A stretch of DNA of 64,000 nucleotides from Ectobius pallidus (taxonomy: Eukaryota; Arthropoda; Insecta; Blattodea; Ectobiidae): NCBI GenBank assembly GCA_964059195.1, contig CAXKWD010000007.1, positions 1,736,001-1,800,000 of the forward strand. Direction: 5' to 3'. Numbering within the stretch: the stretch's first letter is position 1; each line of letters opens with the position of its first letter. This document shows, one piece after another, positions 45,796 through 58,221 of this stretch. A model generated the notes under the pieces. The model was not told the origin of the DNA and searched no databases. It saw nothing but the letters and a program-made list of their open reading frames with translations. The translations under genes were made by a program, and so were the position numbers.

Positions 45796-47927
45796 TTAAT
45801 TTAATTTAATTTAATTTTCTAATTAGTCGTTAGCAACACTGTGCTGCTATAGACATCGTCAATTTAAATAAAATGAATACTATACATAAATAGGTAAAAC
45901 AATAACTCAGGAAACCCAGACTAGAATGTTATATTGATTTGAGCCTCAAAAAACTCTTGTACTCCATAAAATGGATTGTCAAGCAGCCAACGAGGTAAAT
46001 GAAACTTGAATTGCTTAAAATCCACATTGTGAGCCACTTGGGGCAACTTATTAAACATGGATACTCCTAAATTTTTACACCAGTTTTTTGATTTGGCAAG
46101 TCTCACCTGAGGCACTTCAAGAAAATAATTAAATCTCGTAGAGTAGTGGTGCTTCTCTGATCTATAACCATACTCGGCCGGGTTTAACTTAATCATAATA
46201 AGAGTATAAAATATATACATATTAATTACTGTTAAAATTCTTTCTTTCTTAAATAAAGGCCTACAGTGGTCATTATATTTAGCTCCAGATAATATTCTAA
46301 CAGCTTTCTTCTGAAGTACCAGAACATTATGAATGCTGCTACCGTTGCCCCAGACCTGAATGCCGTATCTTAATACACTTTCAAAGAAGGCGAAGTAAGA
46401 ACATTTTAAAAATGTTTTAGACACTTGACTCTTTAGATTGCAGAGTAGATATATTACCCTTGAGAGGCGTACACAAACTGCATCAATATGATCTTTCCAG
46501 GATAACTTACAATCCAGAATAATGCCTAAGAATTTAACTGATTGTTCCATACCTTTAGGACAAGAGTTAGTTAATGTAAATACAATATTTTGAGTTTTGT
46601 CATTGTTTAGTTTGAAACCGTTTGCCTGGAACCAGTTGGATGCCTCACTAAATGAATGAGACATATTAATTATTAATTCCTCAATATTCTTGTTTGACGC
46701 GAATAAAGAAGTATCGTCAGCAAATAAAATCGAGTTGCATTTTAAATTAGAAGGAAGATCATTAATCATAATTAAAAACAACAGTGGTCCGAGTACTGAT
46801 CCTTGCGGGACCCCACATTCAAGTTGAACAAAATCTGAATATTTTCCTTGCACGCACACGGCCTGAAATCTATTTGACAAAAAAGATTTGAATAAATCTA
46901 GTTCTTTGTTACTAATGCCATAATAATTTAGTTTGGATATAATCAAATCGTGAGACACACAATCGAACGCCTTTGATAGATCGCAAAGTGCGGTCATTGT
47001 ATTAACATGCGAGTCCAATCCTAAAATAACATGTGAAATTAACTTCTGTACTGCATCAATAGTAGATCTTCCTCTCCTAAACCCGAACTGCTCATTACTA
47101 AAGATGTCATTACTTTCACAGAATTCAAACAGTTGAGAATACATTACTTTTTCAAGAATTTTGGAAAATATTGGCAAGATAGATACTGGTCGATAGTTCT
47201 CACTTAATGACGGATCACCTTTTTTAAATATCGGCACTATTTTAGAAAACTTAAAAGATTGAGGGAAAATCCCTCTAACCAGACATTGATTAATGCACTG
47301 CGTGACTGGGTCAATAACATCTTCAATTACATACTTAAGTATGTCGACACTATTCTCATAAATGTCCTTACATTTGGAATTTTTTAACCCCCTAATCATT
47401 TTAAGTATATCGGCAGTAGACATCAGATTCCATCTAAAGTCCCTATGTGAATTATTCATCTTATCCAAAAATAACATAGCCTGATTGCTACAGACCCCTA
47501 CCGAGTCATGTATATTTTGTACCGAGCTTACAAAATAGTGGTTCATATCCTCAGGATTTAAGTCATGAGCATTCTTATCACTGCAATCCCTTCTTGCATT
47601 ATTTATGATTTGCCAGGCAGCTTTACATTTGTTTGGAGCGGCGTTAATTACATTTTCATTGTACTGCTTCTTCGCTTGTTTTATCATGTGATTATACTCT
47701 TTTTTTGTATTCTTTAGCATCTCTTTAAGATTCTTAACATCCATACCATACCGCAAAGCCCACTTAATATAACTATGCAAACGCATAAGATGCTCTTTAT
47801 ATGATTTTATTTCCTCAGTATGCCATCCCAGCTTGGGTTTCCTGTTGACATAAACCTTTTTCCCAATAAAAGTTTTTACGGGGAAACACCTATCAAAACC
47901 ATACTCCCAGCAGAATAGGCTTGCCAT
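45796..47927 (-). mobile_element. CR1/L2-like LINE, 5'-truncated, with (AAATT)n tail
   Basis: It lies in reverse orientation inside the hAT pseudogene. The 3' end carries four or five AAATT units (45797-45817 on the plus strand as AATTTAATTT...). The 5' border is close to 47925, where the hAT frame resumes. No TSD could be fixed. Confidence 0.78.
45921..47927 (-). CDS. LINE reverse transcriptase, 668 codons, uninterrupted
   Basis: A non-LTR reverse transcriptase that copies element RNA at a nicked target. The upstream endonuclease is lost by truncation. From the N-terminus: a linker (residues 1-190), then RT from about residue 195. Visible motifs are NYRPVSILPIFSKILEK (245-261), the ALCDLSKAFDCVSHD block with the first catalytic Asp near 316, GVPQGSVLGP (372-381) and the catalytic FADD (402-405). 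The thumb and C-terminal region run on to residue 668 with NKLPQVAHNV and WLLDNPFYG. There are no stops or frameshifts, so the insertion is recent. The ATG at 47927 is an internal Met or comes from the flank, not the native start. Other copies in this window (18.0-23.2, 8.0, 10.3 and 34.8-35.3 kb) belong to the same group and are decayed. CR1/L2 is inferred from the C-terminal blocks. Confidence 0.85.
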   Translation of the reverse strand: MASLFCWEYGFDRCFPVKTFIGKKVYVNRKPKLGWHTEEIKSYKEHLMRLHSYIKWALRYGMDVKNLKEMLKNTKKEYNHMIKQAKKQYNENVINAAPNKCKAAWQIINNARRDCSDKNAHDLNPEDMNHYFVSSVQNIHDSVGVCSNQAMLFLDKMNNSHRDFRWNLMSTADILKMIRGLKNSKCKDIYENSVDILKYVIEDVIDPVTQCINQCLVRGIFPQSFKFSKIVPIFKKGDPSLSENYRPVSILPIFSKILEKVMYSQLFEFCESNDIFSNEQFGFRRGRSTIDAVQKLISHVILGLDSHVNTMTALCDLSKAFDCVSHDLIISKLNYYGISNKELDLFKSFLSNRFQAVCVQGKYSDFVQLECGVPQGSVLGPLLFLIMINDLPSNLKCNSILFADDTSLFASNKNIEELIINMSHSFSEASNWFQANGFKLNNDKTQNIVFTLTNSCPKGMEQSVKFLGIILDCKLSWKDHIDAVCVRLSRVIYLLCNLKSQVSKTFLKCSYFAFFESVLRYGIQVWGNGSSIHNVLVLQKKAVRILSGAKYNDHCRPLFKKERILTVINMYIFYTLIMIKLNPAEYGYRSEKHHYSTRFNYFLEVPQVRLAKSKNWCKNLGVSMFNKLPQVAHNVDFKQFKFHLPRWLLDNPFYGVQEFFEAQINITF

Positions 47928-48542
47928 TGCCTAAGTTTCCCATTATAACAAGGTGGGGAACATGGATTTCGTGTGCTATTTTCCTCTGTGAGAATTTCAA
48001 CGAGATCAAGGGATTTCTTCAGTCATTAGATGATACAGAATCAGCAGTTGTAGAGCAAGCAAAGGCTTTACTTAGAAACCCGAATTTGGAGACTGAACTT
48101 TATGCCACTCACACGTTCAGATTTCTACCAGGGACTGGAGGAGGACTGTTTATCTAAGGAGTCACATTGGGGAGTGGTAGAAGAAGTCTTCAACATGCTC
48201 GAGGGATTCGCCAAAGAGAAGCTCAAGCAGAGTTTGTGTAAAAATCCAGATATTGAACGTGGAATTCCAAGTTTGAACAAAGTATTCGCCATTGGTTTCC
48301 GTCGACGTTGAGAGGTCATTTTCTTTGTATAAAGACATTTTACACTCAAAGAGACAGAATCTGACATTCAAGAATGTGGAAATGTTAAACGTTATCAAGT
48401 TCAACTCTTTTCTAAGAAGTAAAGTAAAACATAAAACAGACATGTATCTCTCTCTCAATCAATGAAGGAGGCCATGGTTTTTCAGTTGGTTTCAATTGTG
48501 GAATGTGCTATGTTATTATATAGGTTTTTGCTGTATCTAAAG

Positions 48543-49868
48543 CAGGCCTGTCCAACTTCATAAGTACTGGGGGCCAAAATATTTCGGCAATTGATGCTGA
48601 GGGCCAAACAGTAAAAGCTTCACTCACATAAATATAATAGTAAAGTACAGCAGACCAAATTGTTAAAATAGGATTCATTACCAGCAGGCCGAAATTAGAA
48701 CTTAATGTGAGCACTGAGGATTTTCAGACTGCTTCACTAAAGTATGGATGCCCTCTTATATGTTAGTAACTGCCAGTCTTAGTAGGTGTCACAAGGAATA
48801 ATCAGTGAGACAGTTCCTATATTTATTTTTTATGAATTTCGTGTTGGAGAAAGCACTCTCACATAAAGTGCTTCCAAACATTGAGGAAAGCTGCAAACCA
48901 AAATCTCTAAGCTGAGGAAACCTGCCCTCTGAAGAAGTTGAGCCCTCTCTCAGACCTGGTTTGAAGAAAAGGGTCAGTCCGAAGATCACACAGCTTCAGT
49001 TGATACATGGATGGCTGATTCTCAATATCCACATTCAAAGGGTCATTAAAAAGCAGTAGTTTACCTTTAATATTTCCAAAGTCAGAGAATCTTTCATTGA
49101 ATTCTTGAATAATAACTTCAATATTTTCACAAAACTCAAAAAAATTACCATCTTCAATTTCTTCTGACAGCTCTTGACAACATGGATAGTGTGTTAAATC
49201 ATTACTTGATAAGGTTGATTTCAAAAACTTTAAAACCATTAACATGACCTCTAACCCTCAAACACTTTAATTTTTGCCCTGAAGTCTCTGGTTCAACTCA
49301 TTCAAGTATTGTGTCAAATCAGTCATGAAAACAAGCTGCCTTAGAAAGTCTGGATCTTCAACCCATCGAACAAGATTGTCACTACCTGCACTCAGCCAGC
49401 ATACATTTGCGTGGAGTGATAGATCTCTCATCCAAAAATTCCCGGAATCTGCAGTGAAGTTGTGTCTTAGTGCCACCACGTATCTTGTTGGAAACTGTAA
49501 CCATTGCATCGCTTTGTTTCACTGACTTCCCACACAACGCATCTTGGTGAATTATGCAATGGAGCATGAGGAAACTTACTCCAGCTGTCCTAATTAAACC
49601 TACCAGTCCTTTCCACTGTTTCATTTACTGCTTTAAATATATATTCACCCTTGGTTATCCACTTAATTGAAGAATTTCTTCTTGTGTTGAAAATTCATTG
49701 TTGATCATTCGTATGAAAATCAAGAGTTGACTGGTGTCAGTCTGGTCGACACTGTCATCCAAGCATAGTGAAAAGTAGCTGCATTTTCCAACCATATCTT
49801 CTAATTTCTTTGTTATTTGTCCTCGGGCCACAAAACTGTGAGAGCGGGCCGCGGGTTGGACAGGCCTG
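48543..49868 (-). mobile_element. hAT element with perfect 8-bp TSD
   Basis: TIRs CAGGCCTGTCCAACTT and, from the right end, CAGGCCTGTCCAACCC. TSD ATCTAAAG is exact on both sides (48535-48542 and 49869-49876). It carries a broken transposase on the minus strand. 1326 bp, internally deleted. Confidence 0.9.
48800..49800 (-). pseudogene. hAT (GTF2IRD2/ZBED-like) transposase, broken
   Basis: Minus-strand pieces in different frames give the C-terminal two thirds of a hAT transposase of the kind related to GTF2IRD2 or FAM200 proteins. In coding order they include SKIRGGTKTQLHCRFREFLD (49480-49430 region, one of two frames), HANVCWLSAGSDNLVRWVED, a long helix-rich segment at 49245-48907 (EIEDGNFFEFCENIEVIIQ), and near the end STLCESAFSNTKFIKNKYR (about 48850). 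That last block resembles the hAT dimerisation region. The N-terminal BED finger is missing and several frameshifts and stops are present. Confidence 0.68.
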
Positions 49869-50136
49869 ATCTAAAGGTTTGACATTTATATTCGTGATTG
49901 TAAAGTGTTGCTTCTCTACTGATTTCAACATGTGAGTGTTTGCAATAACTTTCTTGTGTGTTAAAGACTTGTTTTCATTAATTTCAGTGTTGATATTTTT
50001 CCATATATTTTTCTTGTTTGTGGAGTAAAGGCCTCCTACAGAGACTGATTGTTGAATACATTGCCTACTGTGTTGGTAGCAGTAGGTAATAAAAAGAAAT
50101 ACCATACGCCATAAGGCAGTGAACTCCGCTACAATA

Positions 50137-51504
50137 ATGTTGAAAGCAAATACATCTGACAATACTCAAACGGAAGAAACTCGCGCTATGAGCAATCATT
50201 ACATTCGTGCTCCAAAATTTACTTATAATGCAAATGTAACAAATCCCAACAGTCTGGAATTGCATACCAATTATTCAAGTGAATATTAAATGAATCAAGA
50301 CATGGATAGTGAGTTACATCATGAAAATCCTCATTCACCAAATTCAGCTTCAAAGCGCTTGTGCACTGCTCCTACAATGCACTCGAGCTCACTGCCAGAC
50401 GAACAATGGCAACAGGATAAGGTCCCACACTCCAAAGGCCATAGGAGAAATTTAGCTGATACCTCAAATGTAAACTATACAGTACCAGTTTCAAATAGAT
50501 TTTCCTCACTGACTGATGACTCAGCACAAGATGATAACACAAACAGTAGGCCTACACTGGAAGTACGCATACCAAAACCAGAACCTATTTTTGTAACAGG
50601 TATTGTTAATATACAAGAATTCAAGAAAGTAATGAGTGGCATAGTTGCCAATGACAAATATACAGGGCATCTTGTCAAACTGATGCCAATAGATATAGAA
50701 AGCTATAAAATAATAAGAGAATGTTTCCTGAAAAAAGACATTAGTCATTATACGTACCAGTTAAAACATGAGCGTGCTTACCGAGTAGTTCTCAGAGGTA
50801 TGCATCACAGTGAAGATGTAAATATTATAAAAGGGGAACTAAAGGCACTAGGCCATGTAGTCAGGAACATTACTAACGTACTACATAGAGTAACTAAAGA
50901 GCCTCTGCCTCTCTTTTTCATTGACTTGGAACCTGCACCCAACAACAAGACAATATTTGATATAAAGCACTTATTTCATACTTTGGTAACATTTGAACCC
51001 CCTTACAAAAAACGTGAAATTGTGCAATGCAAGAGATGTCAACGGTTTGGACATACAAAATATCACTGCAATCGGCCGTTTAGGTACGTCAAGTGCGGCG
51101 AAGACCACCCAACAACAACTTGCCGTAAAAAACCCGAAACTCCACCAATTTGTGTAAATTGTAGTGAGAACCATCCAGCCAGTTACAGAGGATGTAAAAC
51201 TTATAGGGAATATAAACAAAAGATATTTGAACCACTGAGGGAAAAAACCGTGTCCAAACAACCTGTAACAACAACGGTAACGCAAGTTCCAAGTAATGAA
51301 CATCCGAGTACCACTACTTCAGACAAAACTTATGTAGAAGCTGTAAAGGGAAGTTCTCAGTGGCAAGAGCCACAGCAGTCAATTAACATCATCACTGCAA
51401 TGGAACAAATGTTCTCTAGGTTTTAAAAAAACCATAGAGAAAGTTATTGATAAAATGATGGATCGCATGTTCGATCTAATCAAAGCCATCGCCAATGGAA
51501 AATA
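50137..51504 (+). pseudogene. Jockey-like ORF1, zinc-knuckle protein
   Basis: An ATG at 50137 opens 50 codons that end at TAA 50287-50289. Directly after it, in the same frame, an ATG at 50290 opens 378 codons to 51426. The natural protein therefore probably began at 50137 with a stop acquired later, or began at 50290. The protein has a low-complexity N-part, a middle part, then three retroviral-type knuckles at about residues 247-305: CKRCQRFGHTKYHC, YVKCGEDHPTTTC and CVNCSENHPASYRGC. This is usual for ORF1 of Jockey-group LINEs, which binds RNA. A one-base insertion near 51424 truncates the tail; the shifted frame continues to about 51504, adjoining the ORF2 start at 51507. Confidence 0.8.
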
Positions 51505-52419
51505 AAATGGCTAAAACTCTAAATATTTCCTCTTGGAATGTCAACGGCTTGTCTGAACGTAGACAAGAATTAGAATTATTTATAAAAATGAACAAAATTG
51601 ATATAGTACTCATTTCAGAAACAAGATTTACAGAGAAAAACTATGCTAGATTTCGAGGATATGTTACCTATACAACAAACCATCCTTCAGGAAATGCCCA
51701 TGGTGGTACGGCAATCATAATTAAAAATTCTATTCGACATTACGAATTGCCTAAACATTGTCAAGATTTCCTGCAAGCTACTAGCATAAAAGTTGATACT
51801 GCTCTCGGGCCAATAACTATTTCTTCTACTTATTGTTCACCTAAACATAAAATCAATTCCCAGGAATTTGAAAACTTCTTTAGAACTTTGGGTTCAAAAT
51901 TTGTAGCAGGTGGAGATTGGAATGCAAAACACACTCACTGGGGATCACGACTGATCACAACCCGTGGAAGACAGCTGTATCGTGCAATCACTAATAATAA
52001 TTTATAAATCTTATCTACTGGTGAACCCACTTACTGGCCTTCTGATACAAGTAAAATACCAGATCTATTGGACTTTTTCATAACAAAGGGTATTTCACAG
52101 AATTATCTGCACATAGAATCCCTTTTTGATTTATCGTCTGATCATTCTCCAGTTATGATGTCATTGAACACAGAAGTAATACTCAGGCAGAGACCTCTCA
52201 CTCTTTGCAATAGACGAACAGATTGGGAGTATTTCTGAGATATCTTACAAGAAAGAATCACATTGAAAATCAGTCTCAAAACATCTGAAGAAATAGAAGA
52301 CGCAGTAAGCAATTTAACAAAGTCGATTCAATCTGCTGCATGGGAAGCCACTCCAAATTTAAATCTAAAACTGCCTCCTGTAAATCAGTACCCATCATGT
52401 GTTAAAGAAAAAATAGAAC

Positions 52420-53219
52420 TGTAGAGTGCCCCTTTAGCACTCTGTCAGGATGGGACCGATTACGGCCTCAATGACCGCCTCCGCCGTCTCTGCTCCCGAA
52501 GCTGGAAATTATATAATGGAATTTCGATGACCCATTCGCTCAGACCCCCCAATTTCCTCCTTCCTTCCTTAGGTTTGCTTTAGGAGTACGTACAAATATG
52601 ACACCATCTGTAACGGGACCGGGGTATATCTATGATGCATTGTATGCAGCGGGTGCCTCTCGGACTTATCAAATCCCTTCGCAACCCCTCACTCCTGCAT
52701 ACCCCCGTACGCAACCCCGTCACCACATCAGGATTTTGGGCCTACCTGTCCGACGTCGTCCTGCTTCTGCTTGTCGGCTTCCTTGTTCTTCTGTTGCTGT
52801 AGAGAGACATGCTGTTGACACTAGACACCCCCATTAAGACACAACCCTCGACATCCCCTTACTCCACTCAGGGATGTTCACATTATGTAATGATAAACAC
52901 ATATTACTAGCTAAAACCCTTTTATTACCCTATTAAACATATATACATATAGTTACACACGATGCGACCCTTTTGCTCTCCATCGCACGCATTCGGCCTA
53001 CTTAATATCCCCCGCCATAGTCCCTCAACAACACACACTAACCTGCACACTCTATTACTCCTCTGCACTCTCCGCTGGTCTGTACCACGCCAAGCTGCTT
53101 GCGTCTTGCATCCGGGGAAAATCGCCAACTTGCATTTCCCACGATCCGAAATGCTAAGGAAATGCTCTAAACGCTAAACTTGCATTATACTCAGGGCTGT
53201 ACAAAGCTGTACCCTTACA
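52420..53219 (-). repeat. LTR (3' LTR in minus-strand sense)
   Basis: It differs from the other LTR at about three positions: C/T near 52497, C/T near 52719 and C/G near 53010. On the minus strand it contains AATAAA (52920-52925), a likely polyadenylation signal, and TATAAT near the 5' edge of U3. The ORFs it contains are not genes. Confidence 0.93.
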
Positions 53220-56200
53220 TATACCCGCCCCTACGAAAAAAGAGCTGTCCTCAGCTCGGGAAAAAATAAAAAAACATTAACTTCAAAAATCTAAAAAAAA
53301 CACATCAACAATAAAAAAAAGTCAAACGGACTGACCTGGTACGTCGCAGCAATGGCTCATAACCCATACCAACATTCAATGCACTCAGTGTATCTATTAA
53401 GTAATAAAAATACCAAAAAAAACAGCGTTGCAAAAATTAATAATAACAACTCTAGACCAAAAAATGCAAATAAACAAAAATAATAAGCAAAGTGAGAAAA
53501 AAAATCTATTAAATCAATTCATGTATACTTAAAGTTTACTCACTTATTCATAAAATCAATTAAATACTTGTTCCAAAATTCTAAAAAATTGTAAAAAATG
53601 TTAACTTCAGTTATACTTCAGCTCAAATTACATACTGTTTATATGCTTCATCCCAAAAATATAATGAATCATTGCAAAGTTACCATAAACACATTAAAAC
53701 TTAAATGAATATTATCAACTCGTTAACTTAGCGTAATCACTCTGTATAAAATTCTTACTGACATCTGGGTATCTCACGTCATACTTATATCACGTTACGC
53801 TTTCTCGCTACCTCTCCAGTGCATATATCTGGACTTTGATTCTCTATGTAGCAGCTGTGTCGGTGAAACAATGTATTGCAATTCAGATCTAACGTTCCTT
53901 TAAACACCCTTCATGTGTGATTACAAATACAATTTAAAAATACTTCCTAATCATGTAAAAAGATATCAAGTAAACGTGGAAAAAAATCATATTGACTCTT
54001 AAACTCTTCAGCACTGCTAGCTGGTTAATTAATAAACATAAAATAATGTAAAGTTACTATCATCCTAATCTACAGGGTTGGTCTCTTTCTTCATAAGGGG
54101 TAATCTACATAACTCTCTCTTCTCCATAACACTCAATAGTGACCACAACAAAAAACAAATAATCTTGAAAATAAATATAAAAATTCTTTAAATCACTTAA
54201 ACCGTTAAATAGTTTCATTCATGTCATGTGATTTACTGAAATCTACATAAACTTTGCACACAAAAAATAAAATCAGTACTGAAATATTTGGTTGCTTTAC
54301 TCTGAATTAAACGTCAAATTACTCTTATCATGTAACAATAAAAACTAAAATATTTTTCCATGTAAAACTGATTTTAAATTCTCAATCAAAAATTAAAGCA
54401 CCATTACCACATATTAACTAAATATTTTACGATCAGATTAAATAAAAAACCATTAAATGTTCGTACAGTGAAGATTCTGATTCACACTCGCCTAAGCAAT
54501 CGGCCATTCATGCACTTGGTATTATCATTCTATAAGCCTTGTGATTGTCATCTAATACTTGCAACAACTGATAACTCTATCTTTGTCTCAAGGACTCATA
54601 ACATGAAAATACTTTATCAGCTCTTTCTATACTCTGTGTTCCTAACATTGTGATTGTCTTATAAAACTGTACAGCTTCACTTGTCTGAAATTAATTTTCT
54701 TTTCTTTTCTTCAAATCACATTTGAATTTTACATGGTGTATAACGCTTTTCATACTCTTTAAATATTTTCAATCGTCTTATCAAAATTAATTTCAACTTG
54801 CCTGGTCATTTCAAAATGTCCATCATTCACGTGCCTCGCTTTTACAAAAAATAAAAAAGATTCCTCACTATTCTTAGTACTTGCTATGTTAACATTTCTC
54901 TAAAATTATTGATCCGTGTGATATTTTCTCACAATTGAAATTATTGTTAACGTCACATTGGCTGGTCAATGTAAACAGAGATACCATAAAAAAATACAAC
55001 ATTGATATCGAAAAAAAATCCATAAAACTATACCATAACTCAAACTGTTCCATCCGATTATCCATCAATTCGTGGTATAAAATATAAAACTACTCATACA
55101 CAATCTATGATTCTGTGTGAAAATTTACAAAATTCCGAATTATCTCAATAATAGTAAAAAATCAGATAATCTCAAAAAGTAAAAAACATCTGTTTTGAAA
55201 AATCTTCACTGAGCAAAATATCATTGCAAAATTCAAATATCCGTTACTGAATGAAAATTTAGACATCTCATCAAATTTCAATAACATCTAAACACGTGTT
55301 TATGTTCCAAAACAACATGATATATCCTTCTACTATTTACATCTGCTGTATATCTCAATTAAATGTTTGATCAAAAAAAATTAAAAATTTTATCTTATAA
55401 AATACTAAGTTGGCAATCACAATCGACTCAAGCCATCGCCGGAATAGGTTCGCGACTCCTATACGGTAAAGATCAAGCCTAATATGCATTACACAATCCT
55501 TGTATCTCATTCTTAATGAAAAAACGCATTGAAAAAAAAATATATTAATTTGTCCGTCTTTCCTTCTTCTATGAAAAAAACTAAATTTATGCCATCTACC
55601 TAATTTTAAATTATATTTCATTTTGTTTGTTTACGTTTCATCTTGATACTATAATACAATTAACTTCATCAATTAACAATTAATTACTAACTTCGTAACA
55701 GCTGAATGTGACCATACAATTTCTTAAGCTCTGCTTATCTGTCACGTAGAGTGTGAGTACAATGACATATGATGTCATCACCTGTCATATGGACTTCCTC
55801 TTGGTCTTGGCTTCGACCTTCACAGTGTATATCAAGTTAAATACCTTTATAATCTCTTAACATGTCTTGTACCTTGCTATCTGAATTGCAGAATAATTCC
55901 TCACTACACTGCTATCAATCTTTCCTTCTGCTGAAGTAATGAATCTCTATCTTAAAATATCGACACGTTTAAAATTTCTAAGTTACTGTTATTAAAATCA
56001 ATCTAATTTCCACATTCTTATACACTTAAATAATTACTAAACAAAAAATAAAAAATGCTTTCTATGAAAATGATTTACAAAACGAACATAACAATAGCAA
56101 TCTTAACAGCTGAGGTTCATGACTTCTTCGTGGCCTGACTGTGATCTCATATGACCTCGCCTGGTTCGATACATTCATCAAACTTACTCAAAATATTCGA

Positions 56201-58205
56201 AACTTAAATTAAACACACCAAAAAATTACAAAACTTTTAAAATCATACATAACACTTTCATAACTCATAATTGAAAAATTATAAACATTTGACAAAAAAT
56301 CGAATTGAATCGTTTCATGATGGAAAAAACATTTTCTAAAAAAATTAAATGTTCTCATAATACAAAATTAAATGATCTCATATATAAAATTAAATGTTTT
56401 AAAACAATCACAATATTACTTAAATTTTCAAAACACTTCTTCTTATCTTCCTTTCTTAAAAAAAATTTAAAATTTCTGACTCACCAATTCTTCAGTTGTA
56501 TCTCGGCTCAGGATTTCCAATGGGTTACTCACAACCTACCTTGGTTCACTTGATGTTACTGCAGCTTTAACAATGGTTTACAGGGATACTAGGAAAATGA
56601 ATTAGGGAAATGAAGATGAAGATTCCTGCTGGTTTCGAAGAATGTTGCTCCACAGATTATGAGACTGTCATCTGCTGCCATACTGCTCTCCGAATTCTTC
56701 AGTGGGGTTGAATCTAACACACGCTGATGATCTCACCCTTCTTGTGGCCTGTTGACTATTCACGTAGGCTGCTGGTTGCACTTTCGTGGCCGTCTGATTC
56801 CTAACGTGGTTCGATCGGTCGCACATGTGGTGATCAGTTCTTCTCATAGGTAAGATTGTTCCGCCTCGCCTTCTCTCTTTCGGGGTAGCATTCCTGCCGG
56901 CCTGGACCGTTTTCCCCATTTCTTCAGACAGACATCGCATCACTCTCTTCCCTAGAGTAGCGATAAGTTTAGTTCCTTCCACTTCAGTCGTATACCAACT
57001 CTTCTTTCAATGTCTTCCCCATTCCTAGAAAATACGATCTTAGTTGCTCAATCCCTCTCATAACTTGTCTCCATTGCCTCGTCATTCTCGTAGTATTTCG
57101 ACGTTTCAGTCACCATAACCTCTCAACCGCATGCTCTATTCTTCAACTGATAACCCACATGCCCTGCATGCTATAAAATCTCAATTATCTCTCTGATAAT
57201 ATATTTATTTCACTTCTTCAATAATATATCTCTTGTACTTCTCTTTTAATACAATTATTTCTTCAATTCTTCTACGAAGCATTCGCTAAGCTTCCACGTA
57301 CAACACCTTGTACTCGAGGATCAACTCTGCTATCGATATCTTGTTCCGAGTGCCTGGGCCTTATCGAACACAAGTATCTACAATTTCCTCGCTTGTCCTC
57401 GTATTTCCGCATGCTAAATTCTACACTTCTGAGGTTTCTTCAATGACGGACAATGTATCCTAAGTTATAACATCTGAATGGTTTAATCCCTCGCTGCTCA
57501 TCAAAAAATGGTTCCTATTTCATGTAAATAAATTTCTCTTATTTCGTGGCGACTTCTCTTATATTTCTTTATTATTACAGCCACTCTCATTACATGTGTT
57601 AATCTATATTGGCTTTCTGCGAAATGCCCGCTCGTTTCCACGGCTCTAATAACATTTTTCTGAATATTTACGGCTTTATGCACAGCCTTCTGCAGTATAA
57701 TTTGCCTCTTGCATTATAATCAATTCTTCAAACAATTTCTCGTGATTTACTACTCATGCAATTTCCCGTGGTTTACTTCTCACACAATTTCTCGTAATTT
57801 ATTCTACATCCTGGGTATTTCTTGACCGGTGGTACGCTTCACTGGAGATATTAACTACAGCTACACCACCTACCTCAATTACTGCATTTCTTCAGGGATG
57901 GAATCCATGTACACTTGTGCACTTCACTTGTTGCATTTTTTAAAAAAAGACTGGAATTTACGTATCACTGTAACCTTTCTTTTTTACTTTAAATATGGCA
58001 CCATAAAAAATTTAATAAAATATTACCCCATGGTCACTTACGGAGTCCATGACCATTATTGTCACAATTTCTCTTCTTTCTTCTTTACTGAAGCGCGACT
58101 GGAGCCCGGCGCGGAAGATAACCCTTCCCACGAACGTTTCACTCAAAAATTTCCTAAAAAAAATTTCCCTCGCGGTCTAAAACTTCATGGAGTTGCCGCA
58201 TCCAG

Positions 58206-58219
58206 CACTTCTGACACCA
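58206..58219 (-). other. Primer-binding site, tRNA-Leu type
   Basis: TGGTGTCAGAAGTG on the minus strand is complementary to the CCA-ended 3' terminus of animal leucine tRNAs and lies two bases inside the LTR. It sets the element's direction as minus. Confidence 0.8.
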
Positions 58220-58221
58220 TT

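Larger units (their letters stand above)
45060..48465 (+). pseudogene. CGGBP1-like hAT transposase, split by a LINE
   Basis: The BED zinc finger is at 45086-45183 (CSLCDVKIKV, then HLKYVKHQKN), followed by a linker. After a +1 shift, 45312-45690 encodes MKSFLEKYTQRSVPDESTLR and FILDETTDSLSRAVLNILV, typical of the hAT relatives from which vertebrate CGGBP1 derives. The reading breaks at about 45795 and resumes at about 47925 with FPIITRWGTWISCA. The end at 48250-48465 keeps SVDVERSFSLYKDIL, the hAT dimerisation block, and stops at TGA 48463. Three or more frameshifts and the inserted LINE make it non-functional. TIRs were not found. Confidence 0.78.

Noticed and set aside
52598..53177. Paired ORFs in both LTRs (79, 67 and 71 codons)
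   Set aside because: Identical in both LTRs because the LTRs are identical; no protein motif.
56668..56982. 104-codon ORF in the LTR element interior as a gag remnant
   Set aside because: Arg-rich but with no zinc knuckle or capsid-like motif; single short ORF in a 5-kb interior otherwise devoid of coding.
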